A stretch of DNA of 64,000 nt from SCN-70-22 sp046327755 (GCA_046327755.1 JAXLXW010000012.1:62001-126000), one strand, 5' to 3'; shown: positions 25,110-34,904, numbered from the stretch's first letter. Translations and numbers: made by a program. The notes: generated from the letters alone by a model not told the origin.

Positions 25110-27779
25110 CTACCCCCGCAATACCGCATTCGGCGACGTTCGCGCCGCGCGCCGCGCCGGTACCAGCGCGCTCGCCCCCGCCACCAGCGCCACGAGCAGC
25201 GACGCCGAGCCCAGCGTGACGAGGTCGAAGCTCTCCACTCCATAGAGCAGGCTCCGCAGCGTCCGCGACGCCAGGAGCGCCAGCGGGATGCCCAGCGCCA
25301 GCCCGGTCGCCGCGAGGCGCCCGCTCCACCCGGTCACCATCACGACGAGGTCGCGCGGTGTCGCCCCCAGCGCCATCCGCACGCCGAATTCGGCCCCGCG
25401 CTGCTGCACGCCGTAGCTCACCACGCCGTACAACCCGGTCACCGCCAGCAGCAGCGCCGCCGCGCCTAACGCGCCAAGCAGGATCGTGTTCGCCCGCTCC
25501 AGCGCGCGGGAGGCGCGCAGGCGCTGCTGCATGGTCTGCACGTCGTAGAGCGCGAGCGTCGGGTCGACCTGGGCCACCGCGGCGGCGAGCGTCGTGCGCA
25601 CGGCGGCCAGCGGCTGCGACGAGCGCGCCACCAGGTGCACTTCACGCCCCGCCCATTCCCAGATCTCGGACGGCGTCTGGGCCAGGGGGATGAAGACCTG
25701 GGGCTGTGGCTCGTTGCCCAGCCCCCAGTCGCGAGGGTCGCGGACGACGCCTACGATCTCCCATGGGAAGGGGGCGCCTGTGCTGTCGCGGAACGGCGAT
25801 GCCGTCCCCGCCAGCCGCGCCCCGACCGCTCGCCCCCCCAGCGCGAGGCGCCGCGCCAGGCCCTCGCTGATGATCACGACGTGCGGCGCGCCCGCGCGAT
25901 CGGCGTCGGTGAAGTCGCGCCCCTGCAGCAGCGAAAGCCCCATCGTGCCGAGGTACCCGGACGTCGTCAGGCGCAACGCGCCCTGGACCTCGGCGCCGCT
26001 CCCGTCCGGCGTGCCGTACACGCGAAAGCCGCTGCCGCCGCCACCGTTGCCATCCAGCGGAATCTTGGACGACAGCGCCGCCGATGCCCCCACCTGCGCG
26101 CGCGCCGCCGCCAGCACGCGCGCGTGCCCGCCCTGCACGTCGTTCGCCCCCGGGTACGCCGCGGGCGGCAGTGCATAACGAGCCGTCACCACGCCGTCGA
26201 CGGCGAATCCGGGATTCACCCGCCCCAGCGCCGCGGCACTGCGCAGCAGGAGCCCGGCCGACACCAGCAGCACCACCGTCATCGCCATCTCGGCCACCAC
26301 GAAGGTGCGCCGCAGGCGATCGTGTGAGGCACCACCCGTGGAGCCACGAGCACCGTCCTGCAGCGCGCCACGCAGGTCGACCGATGCGGTACGCCAGGCT
26401 GGAAGCAGTCCGGCGACCATCGCCGCGAGCATCGTCAGGCCCAGCGCCACCGTCAGCGAGGCGCCGTTCAACCGCGCGAGGTGCACACGTGGCAGGTCCT
26501 CCGGAAGCACCGCCATGAGCCCCCGCATGCTCCAGATCCCGACGCCGATCCCCACCACGCCCCCAACCACCGACAGCAGCAGGTGCTCGGTGAACAGCTG
26601 GCGCACCAACCGACCGCGCGAGGCCCCCAGCGATGCGCGCAGCGCCATCTCGCGCCCCCGGCTCGCCCCCCGTGCAAGGAGAAGGTTCGCCACGTTGACC
26701 GCGCCGATGAGCAGGAGCGAGAGCACCGCCACCAGGAGGAGCGTGACGCGATCGCGGAACGGGGCGGTGAGGTAGGCGGTCAGCGGGATTACGCGAGCGC
26801 GCGGAGGTGCCGCCTCCGCCTCGCCCGGCCTGTCGAGTGCGGCAAGGATCGTCTGCAGCTCACCCTCGGCGGTTGGCACGCTTACCCCGTCGCGCAGTCG
26901 TCCCACCACCGAGAGGTATGGCGTGGGGTTGGTGCGCTGGTGCGTCGGGATGCGCTCCGGGAGCCAGAACGACGACTTCGCGCCGAGCACTTCCGCCTCG
27001 AGCGGCAGCACGCCGACCACCGTCCGACTCCTGCCGTCCAGCGTGATGGCCCGACCGATGATCGACGGATCGCTTCCGAACGCCTGCCGCCAGAACGATG
27101 TCCCGATCACCACGGCCGGCTCCGCGCCGTCCGCGTAGTCGCGCGCATCGAGGCGACGCCCGAGCACCGCGGGAACGTCGAGCGTGGCGAAGAAGCCCTC
27201 GGTCACCAGGAGCCCCTCCACACGAGACGGCGTCCCCTCCCCCGTCAGCGTACTCGCCGTTTCGCGGACGGAGGCTAACGACGTGAAGCTCTTCGCGCGC
27301 TCGCTCCATGCGAACCAGAGCTTGGGACTCACCCCTTCGTTCCCCTCGCCATCGTCCATCGCCGCCCAGATCACGCGTTCCGCGTCGGGGACATCGAGCG
27401 GGCGCAGGACGACGGCGTCATACACGGAGAAGAGGGCCGTTGCGGCACCGATGCCGAGGGCGAAGATCCCCCCGGTGAGGATGGTGAAGGAGCGATCGCG
27501 CACGAGGGCGCGCGCCGCGTGCCGAAGGTCCTGCGCGAACTCGCCGAGCGCATTCCAGCGCGAGCGTGTGGCGTGGTGTGCTTCATCGATCGCGAGGCAA
27601 TTGCTGCGGATGGCCCCCATGTCCCCGAACCGTCGCTCCGCTTCCAGGCGAGCCGCGGTCGGCGAAAGGCCCTGCTGCTCCAGCGCGCGGGCACGCAGCT
27701 CCAGGTGCAACGCCATCTCGTCGTCGAGCTCGCGCGCCAGGCGCTGCTTGCTCGTCGGCAGTCGAAATCGCCAGGCCAT
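25110..27779 (-). CDS. ADOP-type ABC transporter permease (MacB/FtsX fold)
   Basis: About 889 residues. The cytosolic N-terminal helix region (ARELDDEMALHLELRARALEQQGLSPTAAR, then RRFGD) is the signature of acidobacterial duplicated orphan permeases. Two MacB-periplasmic plus FtsX units follow: first TM near residue 95 (ILTGGIFALGIGAATALF), a large periplasmic domain, TM clusters near 360-480, a second periplasmic domain and final TMs. No ATPase gene is adjacent, consistent with 'orphan'. Its ATG (27779) overlaps the PadR stop as TGATG, so the pair is translationally coupled, the usual arrangement in this family. The substrate is unknown; drug or lipopeptide efflux is the family expectation. 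Confidence 0.9.
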   Translation of the reverse strand: MAWRFRLPTSKQRLARELDDEMALHLELRARALEQQGLSPTAARLEAERRFGDMGAIRSNCLAIDEAHHATRSRWNALGEFAQDLRHAARALVRDRSFTILTGGIFALGIGAATALFSVYDAVVLRPLDVPDAERVIWAAMDDGEGNEGVSPKLWFAWSERAKSFTSLASVRETASTLTGEGTPSRVEGLLVTEGFFATLDVPAVLGRRLDARDYADGAEPAVVIGTSFWRQAFGSDPSIIGRAITLDGRSRTVVGVLPLEAEVLGAKSSFWLPERIPTHQRTNPTPYLSVVGRLRDGVSVPTAEGELQTILAALDRPGEAEAAPPRARVIPLTAYLTAPFRDRVTLLLVAVLSLLLIGAVNVANLLLARGASRGREMALRASLGASRGRLVRQLFTEHLLLSVVGGVVGIGVGIWSMRGLMAVLPEDLPRVHLARLNGASLTVALGLTMLAAMVAGLLPAWRTASVDLRGALQDGARGSTGGASHDRLRRTFVVAEMAMTVVLLVSAGLLLRSAAALGRVNPGFAVDGVVTARYALPPAAYPGANDVQGGHARVLAAARAQVGASAALSSKIPLDGNGGGGSGFRVYGTPDGSGAEVQGALRLTTSGYLGTMGLSLLQGRDFTDADRAGAPHVVIISEGLARRLALGGRAVGARLAGTASPFRDSTGAPFPWEIVGVVRDPRDWGLGNEPQPQVFIPLAQTPSEIWEWAGREVHLVARSSQPLAAVRTTLAAAVAQVDPTLALYDVQTMQQRLRASRALERANTILLGALGAAALLLAVTGLYGVVSYGVQQRGAEFGVRMALGATPRDLVVMVTGWSGRLAATGLALGIPLALLASRTLRSLLYGVESFDLVTLGSASLLVALVAGASALVPARRAARTSPNAVLRG

Positions 27780-28123
27780 CAGGCGGGCACCGCCGAGGTC
27801 TGCGCCAGCGCACGGGCGACCGCCGCCACGTAGGTCTCCCACGTATTGGTCTCGGCGCGCAGCGCCGTGCGTCCCTTGGCCGCCAGCCGATAGAACTTCG
27901 CGCGTCGGTTGTTCTCGGAGACCCCCCACTCCGGTTCGATCCATCCGCGTGCCTCGAGCCGGTGCAGTGCGGGGTACAGCGTCCCCTCCTCGATCAGGAG
28001 GTGCCCTCCCGTGGATTGGTGCACCCACTCGGCCACGCCGTAGCCGTGGCGCGGCCCCCAGGTGAGCGACTTGAGGACGAGGAGATCGAGCGTGCTGCGC
28101 AGGAGGTCGGCGTCGGAAGCCAT
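27779..28123 (-). CDS. PadR-family transcriptional regulator
   Basis: 114 residues, typical length. The winged helix begins at the N-terminus: DLLRSTLDLLVLKSL, WGPRHGYGVAEWV, then the recognition region LIEEGTLYPALHRLEARGWIEPEWG. A short C-terminal helix region follows for dimerisation. The start at 28123 is the first ATG giving the family's standard N-terminus; an upstream extension would translate through the palindromes. It is cotranscribed with the ADOP permease and probably represses the pair. Two tandem palindromes 55-105 bases upstream are the natural candidate operators. Confidence 0.9.
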   Translation of the reverse strand: MASDADLLRSTLDLLVLKSLTWGPRHGYGVAEWVHQSTGGHLLIEEGTLYPALHRLEARGWIEPEWGVSENNRRAKFYRLAAKGRTALRAETNTWETYVAAVARALAQTSAVPA

Positions 28124-28177
28124 GTCGGGACGAGGCGGGGGTCGGGGCACGCGCGGGGAGTCGCGTGCGGCGCCACT

Positions 28178-28228
28178 CCCCTTGTGTCGCAAGGGAAAGT
28201 GCCCCCGCTCCCCTTGTGTGTCAAGGGG
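28178..28228. promoter_or_regulatory. two tandem palindromes CCCCTTG-N5-CAAGGGG, 32 bp centre to centre
   Basis: First copy 28178-28195 (CCCCTTG, TGTCG, CAAGGG), second 28210-28228 (CCCCTTG, TGTGT, CAAGGGG). Centres at 28187 and 28219 are about three helical turns apart, placing both on one DNA face upstream of padR. Most likely an operator for PadR autoregulation. Alternatively they are hairpins ending the DUF3455 transcript from the same strand, but no T run follows either. Confidence 0.6.
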
Positions 28229-28292
28229 AATATGGCCAACGGCGTCGGGCGCCACGCCACCGCGCGGAGCGCGCGCGGTGGCCGGTGGTCAC

Positions 28293-28871
28293 CTAACGAT
28301 AGAACACGTACTCCGCGGTGTACGGGACGCGCACGTTCTCGCCGAAGTACGTCCCCGGCGCCGTGGGGACGAGCCCCCCGGTGGTGTTGATGCGCTGGAT
28401 GAACGTCGTCCCCTCGAAGATCCCGGGGCCGCGGCTCGAGACCGCGTTCAGCCCGAGCCACTGGATCGCGCTCGCGTCCGGGGTGCAGCGCTGGGCGATG
28501 ATCCCGACGACGCCGCTTCCGCTCTTGCTCACCCACGTGGGGCCGGAGTAGTGGATCCCAACGGCGCCGTGCAGCCCGGCGTCGGCGAACAGCTCGGCGG
28601 TGGGCCCCACGAAGACCCACCCGGTGCCGCTCCACCAGTAGTTCTGCGTCCCCGTCGCGTAGTAGTGCGCCGAGACCTTCGCGCCGGCCGGGGCGGCGAG
28701 GTTGGAACAGCTCCCCAGGTCGACGTCGCGCGACGCCGCCGGCGAGCCCGCGAGCGCCGCGCGCGTACCGCCCGGGGCGGTGGTGGCGCCGGCATCGCAG
28801 GCGGCCGCCACGACGGTCACGGCCAGGACGACGACGCGCCGAGCCTGTCGGGATGGGATGATGGACGACAT
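28293..28871 (-). CDS. DUF3455-like lipoprotein
   Basis: About 192 residues. Lipobox V-A-A-A-C at the end of an N-terminal hydrophobic segment. The body has GAKVSAHYYATGTQNYWW, VGPTAELFADAG, VGIHYSGPTWVS and WLGLNAVSS, the conserved pattern of DUF3455, a family of secreted proteins of unknown role. The stop TAG is inside CGTTAGG. ATG at 28871; the in-frame extension beyond it lacks a signal peptide. The 5' region holds a 7-bp hairpin (TCGCGAC / GTCGCGA, 28889-28906). Divergent from the DsrE-like gene at 29104. Confidence 0.8.
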   Translation of the reverse strand: MSSIIPSRQARRVVVLAVTVVAAACDAGATTAPGGTRAALAGSPAASRDVDLGSCSNLAAPAGAKVSAHYYATGTQNYWWSGTGWVFVGPTAELFADAGLHGAVGIHYSGPTWVSKSGSGVVGIIAQRCTPDASAIQWLGLNAVSSRGPGIFEGTTFIQRINTTGGLVPTAPGTYFGENVRVPYTAEYVFYR

Positions 28872-29103
28872 AGTTGGATCTCCAGATGTCGCGACGAGCG
28901 TCGCGAGTGAGGGCAATGGATTGGACCGCGTGGGTCCGTGTGCCCGGGATGCGCACGTTCGCGCGCAAAGCGGACATGCCCGTTCCTCTCGCCACGTGCC
29001 CGGCCACGGCACCAGCGACACGCGCGACGCGCGCGACACGACGGGGGTGATGTCACGAAGCGCCCGGGAACTGCGCATGCCATCCACACACCGGAGGATT
29101 CCC

Positions 29104-29577
29104 ATGAAGCGCCTGCTCATCGTCACTAGCATCGCCTGCGCCGCGCTCTTCAGCGTCGGCTTCGCCGCACACTCACCCGCGACACCGACCGCCGGCTCGC
29201 CCGCGGGCTCGCCCGCGAGTTCCCCCAAGCCCTATCGTGTCGCCTTCGATCTCACCAGCCGCGACACGCTCGACCAGAAGGCGGTCCTGCGCTGGATCAA
29301 GGAGATCACCACGTCGGCGCCCGAGGCAGAGATGGAAGTCGTGATGTACGGCAAGGGATTCGAACTCGTCATGCCCGAACGCTCGGCGTTCACCGCCGAG
29401 GTGGAGGCCGCGCTCAAGAACCCCAAGGTGGCGTTCCGCGTCTGCGCAATCGCGCTCAGGAACAACCAGGTGCAACCGACGCAGCTCGTCGCCGGCGTCG
29501 GGCTCGTCCCCGACGGGCTGCACGAGCTGGTCATGAAGCAGCAGGACGGCTGGGGCTACATCAAGGTCGGCCACTGA
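29104..29577 (+). CDS. exported DsrE/F-like protein
   Basis: 157 residues. GGAGG lies about six bases before the ATG. A signal peptide (IACAALFSVGFAAHS) is followed by a Ser/Pro/Ala linker with repeated SPAGS and a compact alpha/beta domain like DsrE (YRVAFDLTSRD, MEVVMYGKGFELV, VAFRVCAIALRNN with one Cys at the expected active-site strand). DsrE-like proteins are sulfur carriers or subunits; exported single-domain members are common but uncharacterised. A strong hairpin terminator follows 17 bases after the stop. Confidence 0.78.
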   Translation: MKRLLIVTSIACAALFSVGFAAHSPATPTAGSPAGSPASSPKPYRVAFDLTSRDTLDQKAVLRWIKEITTSAPEAEMEVVMYGKGFELVMPERSAFTAEVEAALKNPKVAFRVCAIALRNNQVQPTQLVAGVGLVPDGLHELVMKQQDGWGYIKVGH

Positions 29578-29593
29578 GCATCGGGGAAACAAA

Positions 29594-29620
29594 TGGGGGG
29601 GCCCCGCGAGGGGCCCCCCA
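29594..29620 (+). terminator. strong GC hairpin after the DsrE-like gene
   Basis: GGGGGGCCCC, loop GCGA, GGGGCCCCCC: a 10-bp GC stem (29596-29605 with 29610-29619) flanked by T and A, starting 17 bases after the stop. Only ATT follows, so it may act through stem strength. The stretch from here to 29775 shows no gene I can support. Confidence 0.7.
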
Positions 29621-29775
29621 TTCCACCACCTAACGAGCCGGCGACTACTTCTTCACCGGCCCCGCGGCACACGTCGTTCGCCACGTCATCGCACGCGAGG
29701 GCCGCGACGGTGAAAACACACCATCGCCGACAAATGCATCGCCCCCCTGACAAGACCTGCATGGCGCACTCTTCT

Positions 29776-30321
29776 TCACGATTGCTTCACACCTTCACCG
29801 ACGCGCGACTCGCGCACCCTGGGCGTTGGCTCCGTGCGGCCCACGAATGACTCCGCTCCCGCCAGGAAGCGAAGGGCGCGTTGAATGTTGCGCTCCAGTG
29901 CGTCGGCGCTCTTCAGTCGCGCGAGATATCGCACGATCTCCTGCCGCCTCGACGGCGTGAGCGCCTCGAAGGCGCGACGCGCCTCCTCGTCCCGGTCGAG
30001 CGCCGCCGCGAAGGCCGGCGGCATCTCCGTGACGCGCGGCTCCCGGTCGATGGCGACCTCGAGACGAATTCGCTCGCCCACGCGGCGCGGTGACTGCTTG
30101 AGCATCGCGGTGTTGACGTAGAGCCGCCATTCGCCCCGAAAACGCACCAGCGTCTGCCGGAAGGGCTCGCCATTGAGCGTGCCGCGAATCGGGACCGGCC
30201 CCTTGTCGCGCCCGAACTCGCGCAGCAACGCCGCCAGGACGCGTGCGGGGACGAAGACGAAGGGATTGACGCCAATGATCTCGAGGTCAGCCGCGAATCG
30301 ATGCGTGCGTCGTTGCCGCAT
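29776..30321 (-). CDS. YdeI/OmpD-associated-like protein with DUF1905 domain
   Basis: 181 residues. N-terminal DUF1905 domain (FAADLEIIGVNPFVFVPARVLAALL, RGTLNGEPFRQTLVRFRGEWRLYVN) and C-terminal OmdA/YdeI region (RDEEARRAFEALTPSRRQEIVRYLARLKSADALERNIQRALRFLA), where helices with SRRQEI and Lys-rich turns are family hallmarks. Cytoplasmic; linked in other bacteria to stress or antimicrobial-peptide resistance without a defined biochemistry. ATG at 30321 gives full-length homology; a much longer reading upstream is antisense to the protease gene and not real. Stands alone. Confidence 0.85.
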   Translation of the reverse strand: MRQRRTHRFAADLEIIGVNPFVFVPARVLAALLREFGRDKGPVPIRGTLNGEPFRQTLVRFRGEWRLYVNTAMLKQSPRRVGERIRLEVAIDREPRVTEMPPAFAAALDRDEEARRAFEALTPSRRQEIVRYLARLKSADALERNIQRALRFLAGAESFVGRTEPTPRVRESRVGEGVKQS

Positions 30322-30534
30322 GGTTGGCTCGGGGCGGAAAACAGGAGGAGGGTCTGCGTGGCGGCGGGCGAATCTGCGTGGACGGCTCGGCGCCGTCGAG
30401 TGTGGGCGCGGGGCGAGCACCCGCGGAGCCACATCGCCCGGCCTCGTGGCGCCACCATTTCGTCCCGTAGACGTTCCGTCTCGCGCTTCGGCTCGCCACC
30501 TTCCGGGCGACGCCCCACGCCTCGAGGCCCACGC

Positions 30535-33500
30535 ATGCGCATCGCTTTCGTCGCCGCACTCCTCTTCCCCGCCGCCCTGATGGCGCAGTCGCCCGCTGGC
30601 GGCGCCAAGGGCTTCTACCGATTCCCCGCGGTCTCCGGCACCACGGTCGTCTTCGCGGCCGAGGGTGACCTCTGGTCGGTGCCGCTCAGCGGCGGGCTGG
30701 CCCACCGCCTGACGAGTCACGCCGCCGAGGAGACGGACCCGACGATCTCGCCGGACGGGAAGACGCTCGCCTTCACCGCGCGCTACGAGGGACCGGCGGC
30801 GCTCTACACGATGCCCCTTGCCGGCGGCGCCCCCACCCGCTGGACCTACGACGGCGACGCCGCGATCGCGACCTCGTGGACACCGGACGGGAAGCTGGTC
30901 TACCGCACCACGCAGTACACGGGGATCCCCAAGCAGGCGATGGTCCAACTCGATGTTGCCAGCGGCGCACGGTCGCTCGTTCCACTGGCCGGCGCCTCGG
31001 AAGGATCGTACGACGCCACCGGACGCACGCTCTACTTCGCGCGCCCCGGCTTCCACGGCAACGTCACCAAGCGCTACACCGGCGGCACGGCGCGGCAGGT
31101 CTGGAAGTACACGACGGGCACCGCTGAGGCGGTGCAGCTGACGGGAAAGGACTACAACGGAGAGTCGCACTCGCCGATGTGGTACGACGGCCGTGTCTAC
31201 TTCGTCACCGATCGCGACGGGCAGATGAACCTCTGGTCGATGAAGGAAGACGGGAGCGACCGGCGCCAGATCACGCACCACGAAGGATGGGACGTGCGCG
31301 ACCCGTCGCTCGGCAACGGGCACATCGTCTACCAGCTCAAGGCCGACCTGTGGGACCTCGACCTCTCGAGCGGCCAGACGAGGATGATCGACATCTCGCT
31401 CGCCTCGGACCTCGATCAGCTGCGTGACAACTGGGTCAAGGATCCGATGTCGTTCCTCTCGGCGGCGCACCTCGCCCCTGACGGTGATCGCGTGGTGCTC
31501 ACGTCACGCGGGCGCGTCTTCGTCGCCCCGGTCAAGGGTGGACGCTTCGTGCGCAGCACGCGCAAGGACAGCGTGCGCTATCGCGACGCTGTTTTTGCAG
31601 CCGACGGAAAGTCGGTGCTCGCACTGAGCGACGAGACCGGGGAGCTGGAGTGGGTGCGCCTCCCGGTCAACGGCGTCGGGAACGACGAGGCGCTCACGAG
31701 GAAGGGGCGCATCCTGCGGTTCCGCGGCTATCCCTCGCCCGACGGGAAGTGGCTCGCCTGGCACGACAACAACCGCGACCTCTGGGTGATGAACGTCGCC
31801 AGCGGCGAGATGAAGAAGATCTCCGAGAACCGGGAGGGGATCGGCGCCATGGCCTGGTCCCCGGACGGTCGGTGGCTCGCCTACCAGATGTCGGCGCTCA
31901 ACTCATTCCAGCAACTCAAGCTCTACAGCGTCGAGAGCGGGCGCAGCACCGCGCTCACGACCGACCGCACCAACTCCGTCTCGCCGGCGTGGGACCCCAA
32001 GGGGGAGTTCCTCTACTTCCTCTCCGACCGGAACCTGCGCACGCTCGTCGGCGCGCCGTGGGGGAACCGTCGCCCGGAGCCGTACTTCGACAAGGAGGTC
32101 GAGGTCTACCAGCTGGCGCTGCGCCCCGGGCTTCGCTCGCCCTTCCTGCCGGACGATGAGCTGAAGAAGCCGTCAGGCGCAAGCACGCCCGCGGCCGCGC
32201 CCACTGCACCACCGGCGAGCACTCCTGCCGCTCGCAGCGACAGCGGCCCCAGGCCGATCACCATAGCGCTCGACGGGCTCCCGCTGCGCATTCGCCGCGT
32301 GCCGCTCCCCTCCGGGAACTACGAGGCGCTCTTCGCCAACAGCGAAGCGCTCTTCGTCACCTCGCGCGGCTCCGGCGCGGATGCCAAGACCGACCTCGTC
32401 GCCCTCAAGCTCGGCAACGAGAAGCCCGAGGGGGTCGTCGTCGTCGATGACATCCGGTCCGCCGAACTGTCGGGGAACGGGAAGAAGCTCCTGGTGCGCA
32501 AGGGGAACGCGCTGCACGTCGTCGACGCGCGCGCCGCCAAGGTTGCCAACATCGCCGACGCACGCCTCGACCTGAGCGGATGGTCGTTCGACATCGACGT
32601 GCGCGACGACTTCCGGCAGCTCTTCGTCGACGCCTGGCGCCTCGAGCGCGACTGGTTCTACGACCCCAACATGCACGGTGTCGACTACCAGGCCACGCTC
32701 GACAAGTACGCCCCGCTCGTCGCCCGCATCACGACGCGCGCCGAACTGAGTGACCTGATCGGCTGGGCCGTTGGCGAGCTCTCGGCGCTCCACACCTCGG
32801 TCGGCGGCGGCGCGTTGCGGCGCGGCGAGGACCAGGTGCAGGTCGCGTCGTTAGGGGCGCGCCTCTTCCGTGACCCTGCCAAGGGGGGCTACCGCATCGA
32901 CTACATCTACCGCAACGATCCGGAGTACCCGGCCGAGCGTTCGCCGCTGGCCGACCCCGACCTCGGCGTGAAGGCCGGCGACGTGATCACCGCGGTGAAT
33001 GGACAGCGGACGCTCGACACGCGCGACATCGGCGAGTTGCTCCGCAACCAGGTGGGGAAGCAGGTCCTGCTGACGGTGGCCACGGCTGCCGGGAGCAAGG
33101 AGATCATCGTCGAGCCGATCGGCAACGAGCAGAACCTGCGCTACACCGACTGGGAGTACACGCGCCGCCTGACGACGGAGCAGAAGGGGGAGAACCGCAT
33201 CGGCTATCTCCACCTGCGCGCGATGGGCGATGGCGACATCAACCAGTTCTACCGCGAGTTCACCCCGGTCTTCGACAAGCAGGGGCTCATCCTCGACATG
33301 CGCCAGAACCGCGGCGGCAACATCGATTCGTGGGTGCTGGAGATGTTGCTGCGCAAGCCATGGATGTACTGGCAGGACCGCGTGGGGGAGCCGTACTGGA
33401 ACATGCAGGGGGCCTTCCGCGGGCACATGGTGATGCTCGTCGACCAGGAGACGGCGTCGGACGGTGAGGCGGTGGCAGAAGGTTTCCGTCGTTTGGGGTT

Positions 33501-33810
33501 GGGCGTGGTGATCGGGATGCGGACGTGGGGCGGGGAGATCTGGCTCAGCGGGGCGAACACGCTGAGCGACGGCGGCGTGGCGCGCGCGCCGATGATGGGC
33601 GTCTATGGCGCCGAGGGGAAGTGGCTCATCGAGCAGGAAGGGTTCAACCCGGACATCGTCGTCGACAACCTCCCGCATGCCACGTTCAACGGCGAGGACG
33701 CGCAACTCGACGCGGCCATCGCGTACCTGAAGAAGAAGATCGCCGAGGACCCGCGCGCGGTGCCGAAGCCGCCGCCGTATCCCAACAAGGCGCGGAAGAT
33801 CGTGCCGTAG
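30535..33810 (+). CDS. tricorn-like S41 family peptidase
   Basis: About 1091 residues with a signal peptide (FVAALLFPAALMAQ). Residues about 25-640 form two beta-propeller arrays with PD40-type repeats (SPDGKTLAF, SPDGRWLAYQ). A low-complexity Ala/Pro/Thr linker precedes the C-terminal protease. The core domain contains His753 (SALHTSVGGG), a PDZ domain (about 775-860, GVKAGDVITAVNG), and the nucleophile Ser975 in D-Q-E-T-A-S-D-G-E. Glu1033 (KWLIEQEGFNPD) lies 58 residues later, the same spacing as Ser965-Glu1023 in Thermoplasma tricorn. All catalytic elements are present. Probably periplasmic peptide degradation. Confidence 0.93.
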   Translation: MRIAFVAALLFPAALMAQSPAGGAKGFYRFPAVSGTTVVFAAEGDLWSVPLSGGLAHRLTSHAAEETDPTISPDGKTLAFTARYEGPAALYTMPLAGGAPTRWTYDGDAAIATSWTPDGKLVYRTTQYTGIPKQAMVQLDVASGARSLVPLAGASEGSYDATGRTLYFARPGFHGNVTKRYTGGTARQVWKYTTGTAEAVQLTGKDYNGESHSPMWYDGRVYFVTDRDGQMNLWSMKEDGSDRRQITHHEGWDVRDPSLGNGHIVYQLKADLWDLDLSSGQTRMIDISLASDLDQLRDNWVKDPMSFLSAAHLAPDGDRVVLTSRGRVFVAPVKGGRFVRSTRKDSVRYRDAVFAADGKSVLALSDETGELEWVRLPVNGVGNDEALTRKGRILRFRGYPSPDGKWLAWHDNNRDLWVMNVASGEMKKISENREGIGAMAWSPDGRWLAYQMSALNSFQQLKLYSVESGRSTALTTDRTNSVSPAWDPKGEFLYFLSDRNLRTLVGAPWGNRRPEPYFDKEVEVYQLALRPGLRSPFLPDDELKKPSGASTPAAAPTAPPASTPAARSDSGPRPITIALDGLPLRIRRVPLPSGNYEALFANSEALFVTSRGSGADAKTDLVALKLGNEKPEGVVVVDDIRSAELSGNGKKLLVRKGNALHVVDARAAKVANIADARLDLSGWSFDIDVRDDFRQLFVDAWRLERDWFYDPNMHGVDYQATLDKYAPLVARITTRAELSDLIGWAVGELSALHTSVGGGALRRGEDQVQVASLGARLFRDPAKGGYRIDYIYRNDPEYPAERSPLADPDLGVKAGDVITAVNGQRTLDTRDIGELLRNQVGKQVLLTVATAAGSKEIIVEPIGNEQNLRYTDWEYTRRLTTEQKGENRIGYLHLRAMGDGDINQFYREFTPVFDKQGLILDMRQNRGGNIDSWVLEMLLRKPWMYWQDRVGEPYWNMQGAFRGHMVMLVDQETASDGEAVAEGFRRLGLGVVIGMRTWGGEIWLSGANTLSDGGVARAPMMGVYGAEGKWLIEQEGFNPDIVVDNLPHATFNGEDAQLDAAIAYLKKKIAEDPRAVPKPPPYPNKARKIVP

Positions 33811-33863
33811 CGCCGGCGGGTTCCCTGATGTAGGCTGGAGCGATCTCCCGCCTCACCCCCCTC

Positions 33864-34865
33864 GTGACGCGCACGCTCTCGTTCCTCGCCTGGCTCTTCA
33901 TCGCCATCGACCTGGTCGCCGGCGTCGTCCTCTTCGTCCGGCGTGACGGCGGCGACGCCGCGACGCGCGGCATCGGGGCGGGGCTCGGCGCGCTCCTCGC
34001 CCTGCTCGGCGTCGTCGCCGCGCTCCTGCTCTGGGCCGGGAAGTCGCGCCAGGGCCCCGTCCTCGTCTTCGCGGGGCTCGCGCTCGCCGCGGCGCCAGTC
34101 GCGTTAGGCGCGGTGCTCACGTTCTCCCGACACGGGCTCGGCCTGATCTACGCCGGCCTTCGCGAGCGCGACGTCCCGCGCGAGGCGAGTCCGCAGTATG
34201 CATACCCGGACAGCGCCACGCGCGATGCCGCGCTCGCGCTGGTGATGAACGACTATGCGACGCTCGACACGCTCCTGCACGCGACGCCGGCACCAGACCT
34301 TGCGGCCCGCGACGAACGCGGCGTCACCCTGCTGGGACTCGCAACGCGTGCCGCGATCATGGACGGCGGGTCGATGCGTGACCTCGAGGGGGTGCGTCTC
34401 CTCCTGGCCGCGGGGGCGCGCCCGCAGGCGAACGACTTGGGGGGCGATGGTTCGCTCCTCGAACTGCTCGCGGGAGCCGCGGGGGAGCGCCCGCTGCTCG
34501 TGCTCCAGCAGCTGCTCGACGCCGGGCTCGACCCCAACACGCCGCTGCAGGAAGGGCGCCCCATCCTCTTCCACCAGCGCCTCACCCCCGAGGCGGCGCG
34601 CCTCCTCCTCGCCCGCGGCGCCGACGCGCAGGCGCCCGACACGCGCGGCGACGCGCGCGACTGGTCGCCGGTCACCTACCAGGCCGATCTCCGGCGATGG
34701 GCCACGGCGCTCGCGCTCCTCGAAGGGGGCGTTCCGCGCGACCACGGGACGCCACCGGGCTCCGTGCTGGCTCGCGTGCTGCAAACGGGATCGGCGCGCA
34801 CCTCGAGCGAGGAGCGCGCCGACTCGTCGTACGTCGCGTTCATCGCACGGGTGGCGCGCACCTGA
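33864..34865 (+). CDS. membrane-anchored ankyrin-repeat protein
   Basis: 333 residues starting with GTG. Three N-terminal hydrophobic helices (about 5-25, 38-58 and 66-88) anchor the protein. The rest is helical with ankyrin-like units (LLGLATRAAIMDGG, LEGVRLLLAAGARPQAND, VLQQLLDAGLDPNTPL, EAARLLLARGADAQAPD), suggesting protein-protein binding. Begins 53 bases after the tricorn-like protease on the same strand; may be cotranscribed. No enzymatic motif seen. Confidence 0.75.
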   Translation: MTRTLSFLAWLFIAIDLVAGVVLFVRRDGGDAATRGIGAGLGALLALLGVVAALLLWAGKSRQGPVLVFAGLALAAAPVALGAVLTFSRHGLGLIYAGLRERDVPREASPQYAYPDSATRDAALALVMNDYATLDTLLHATPAPDLAARDERGVTLLGLATRAAIMDGGSMRDLEGVRLLLAAGARPQANDLGGDGSLLELLAGAAGERPLLVLQQLLDAGLDPNTPLQEGRPILFHQRLTPEAARLLLARGADAQAPDTRGDARDWSPVTYQADLRRWATALALLEGGVPRDHGTPPGSVLARVLQTGSARTSSEERADSSYVAFIARVART

Positions 34866-34904
34866 CGGCGCGTCGCGCCACCAGGCGGACGCGCAGGTGC
34901 CGGC

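Noticed and set aside
29556..29762. Possible small Cys-containing protein between the DsrE-like and YdeI-like genes
   Set aside because: It runs through the hairpin terminator, has no ribosome site and no recognisable pattern.
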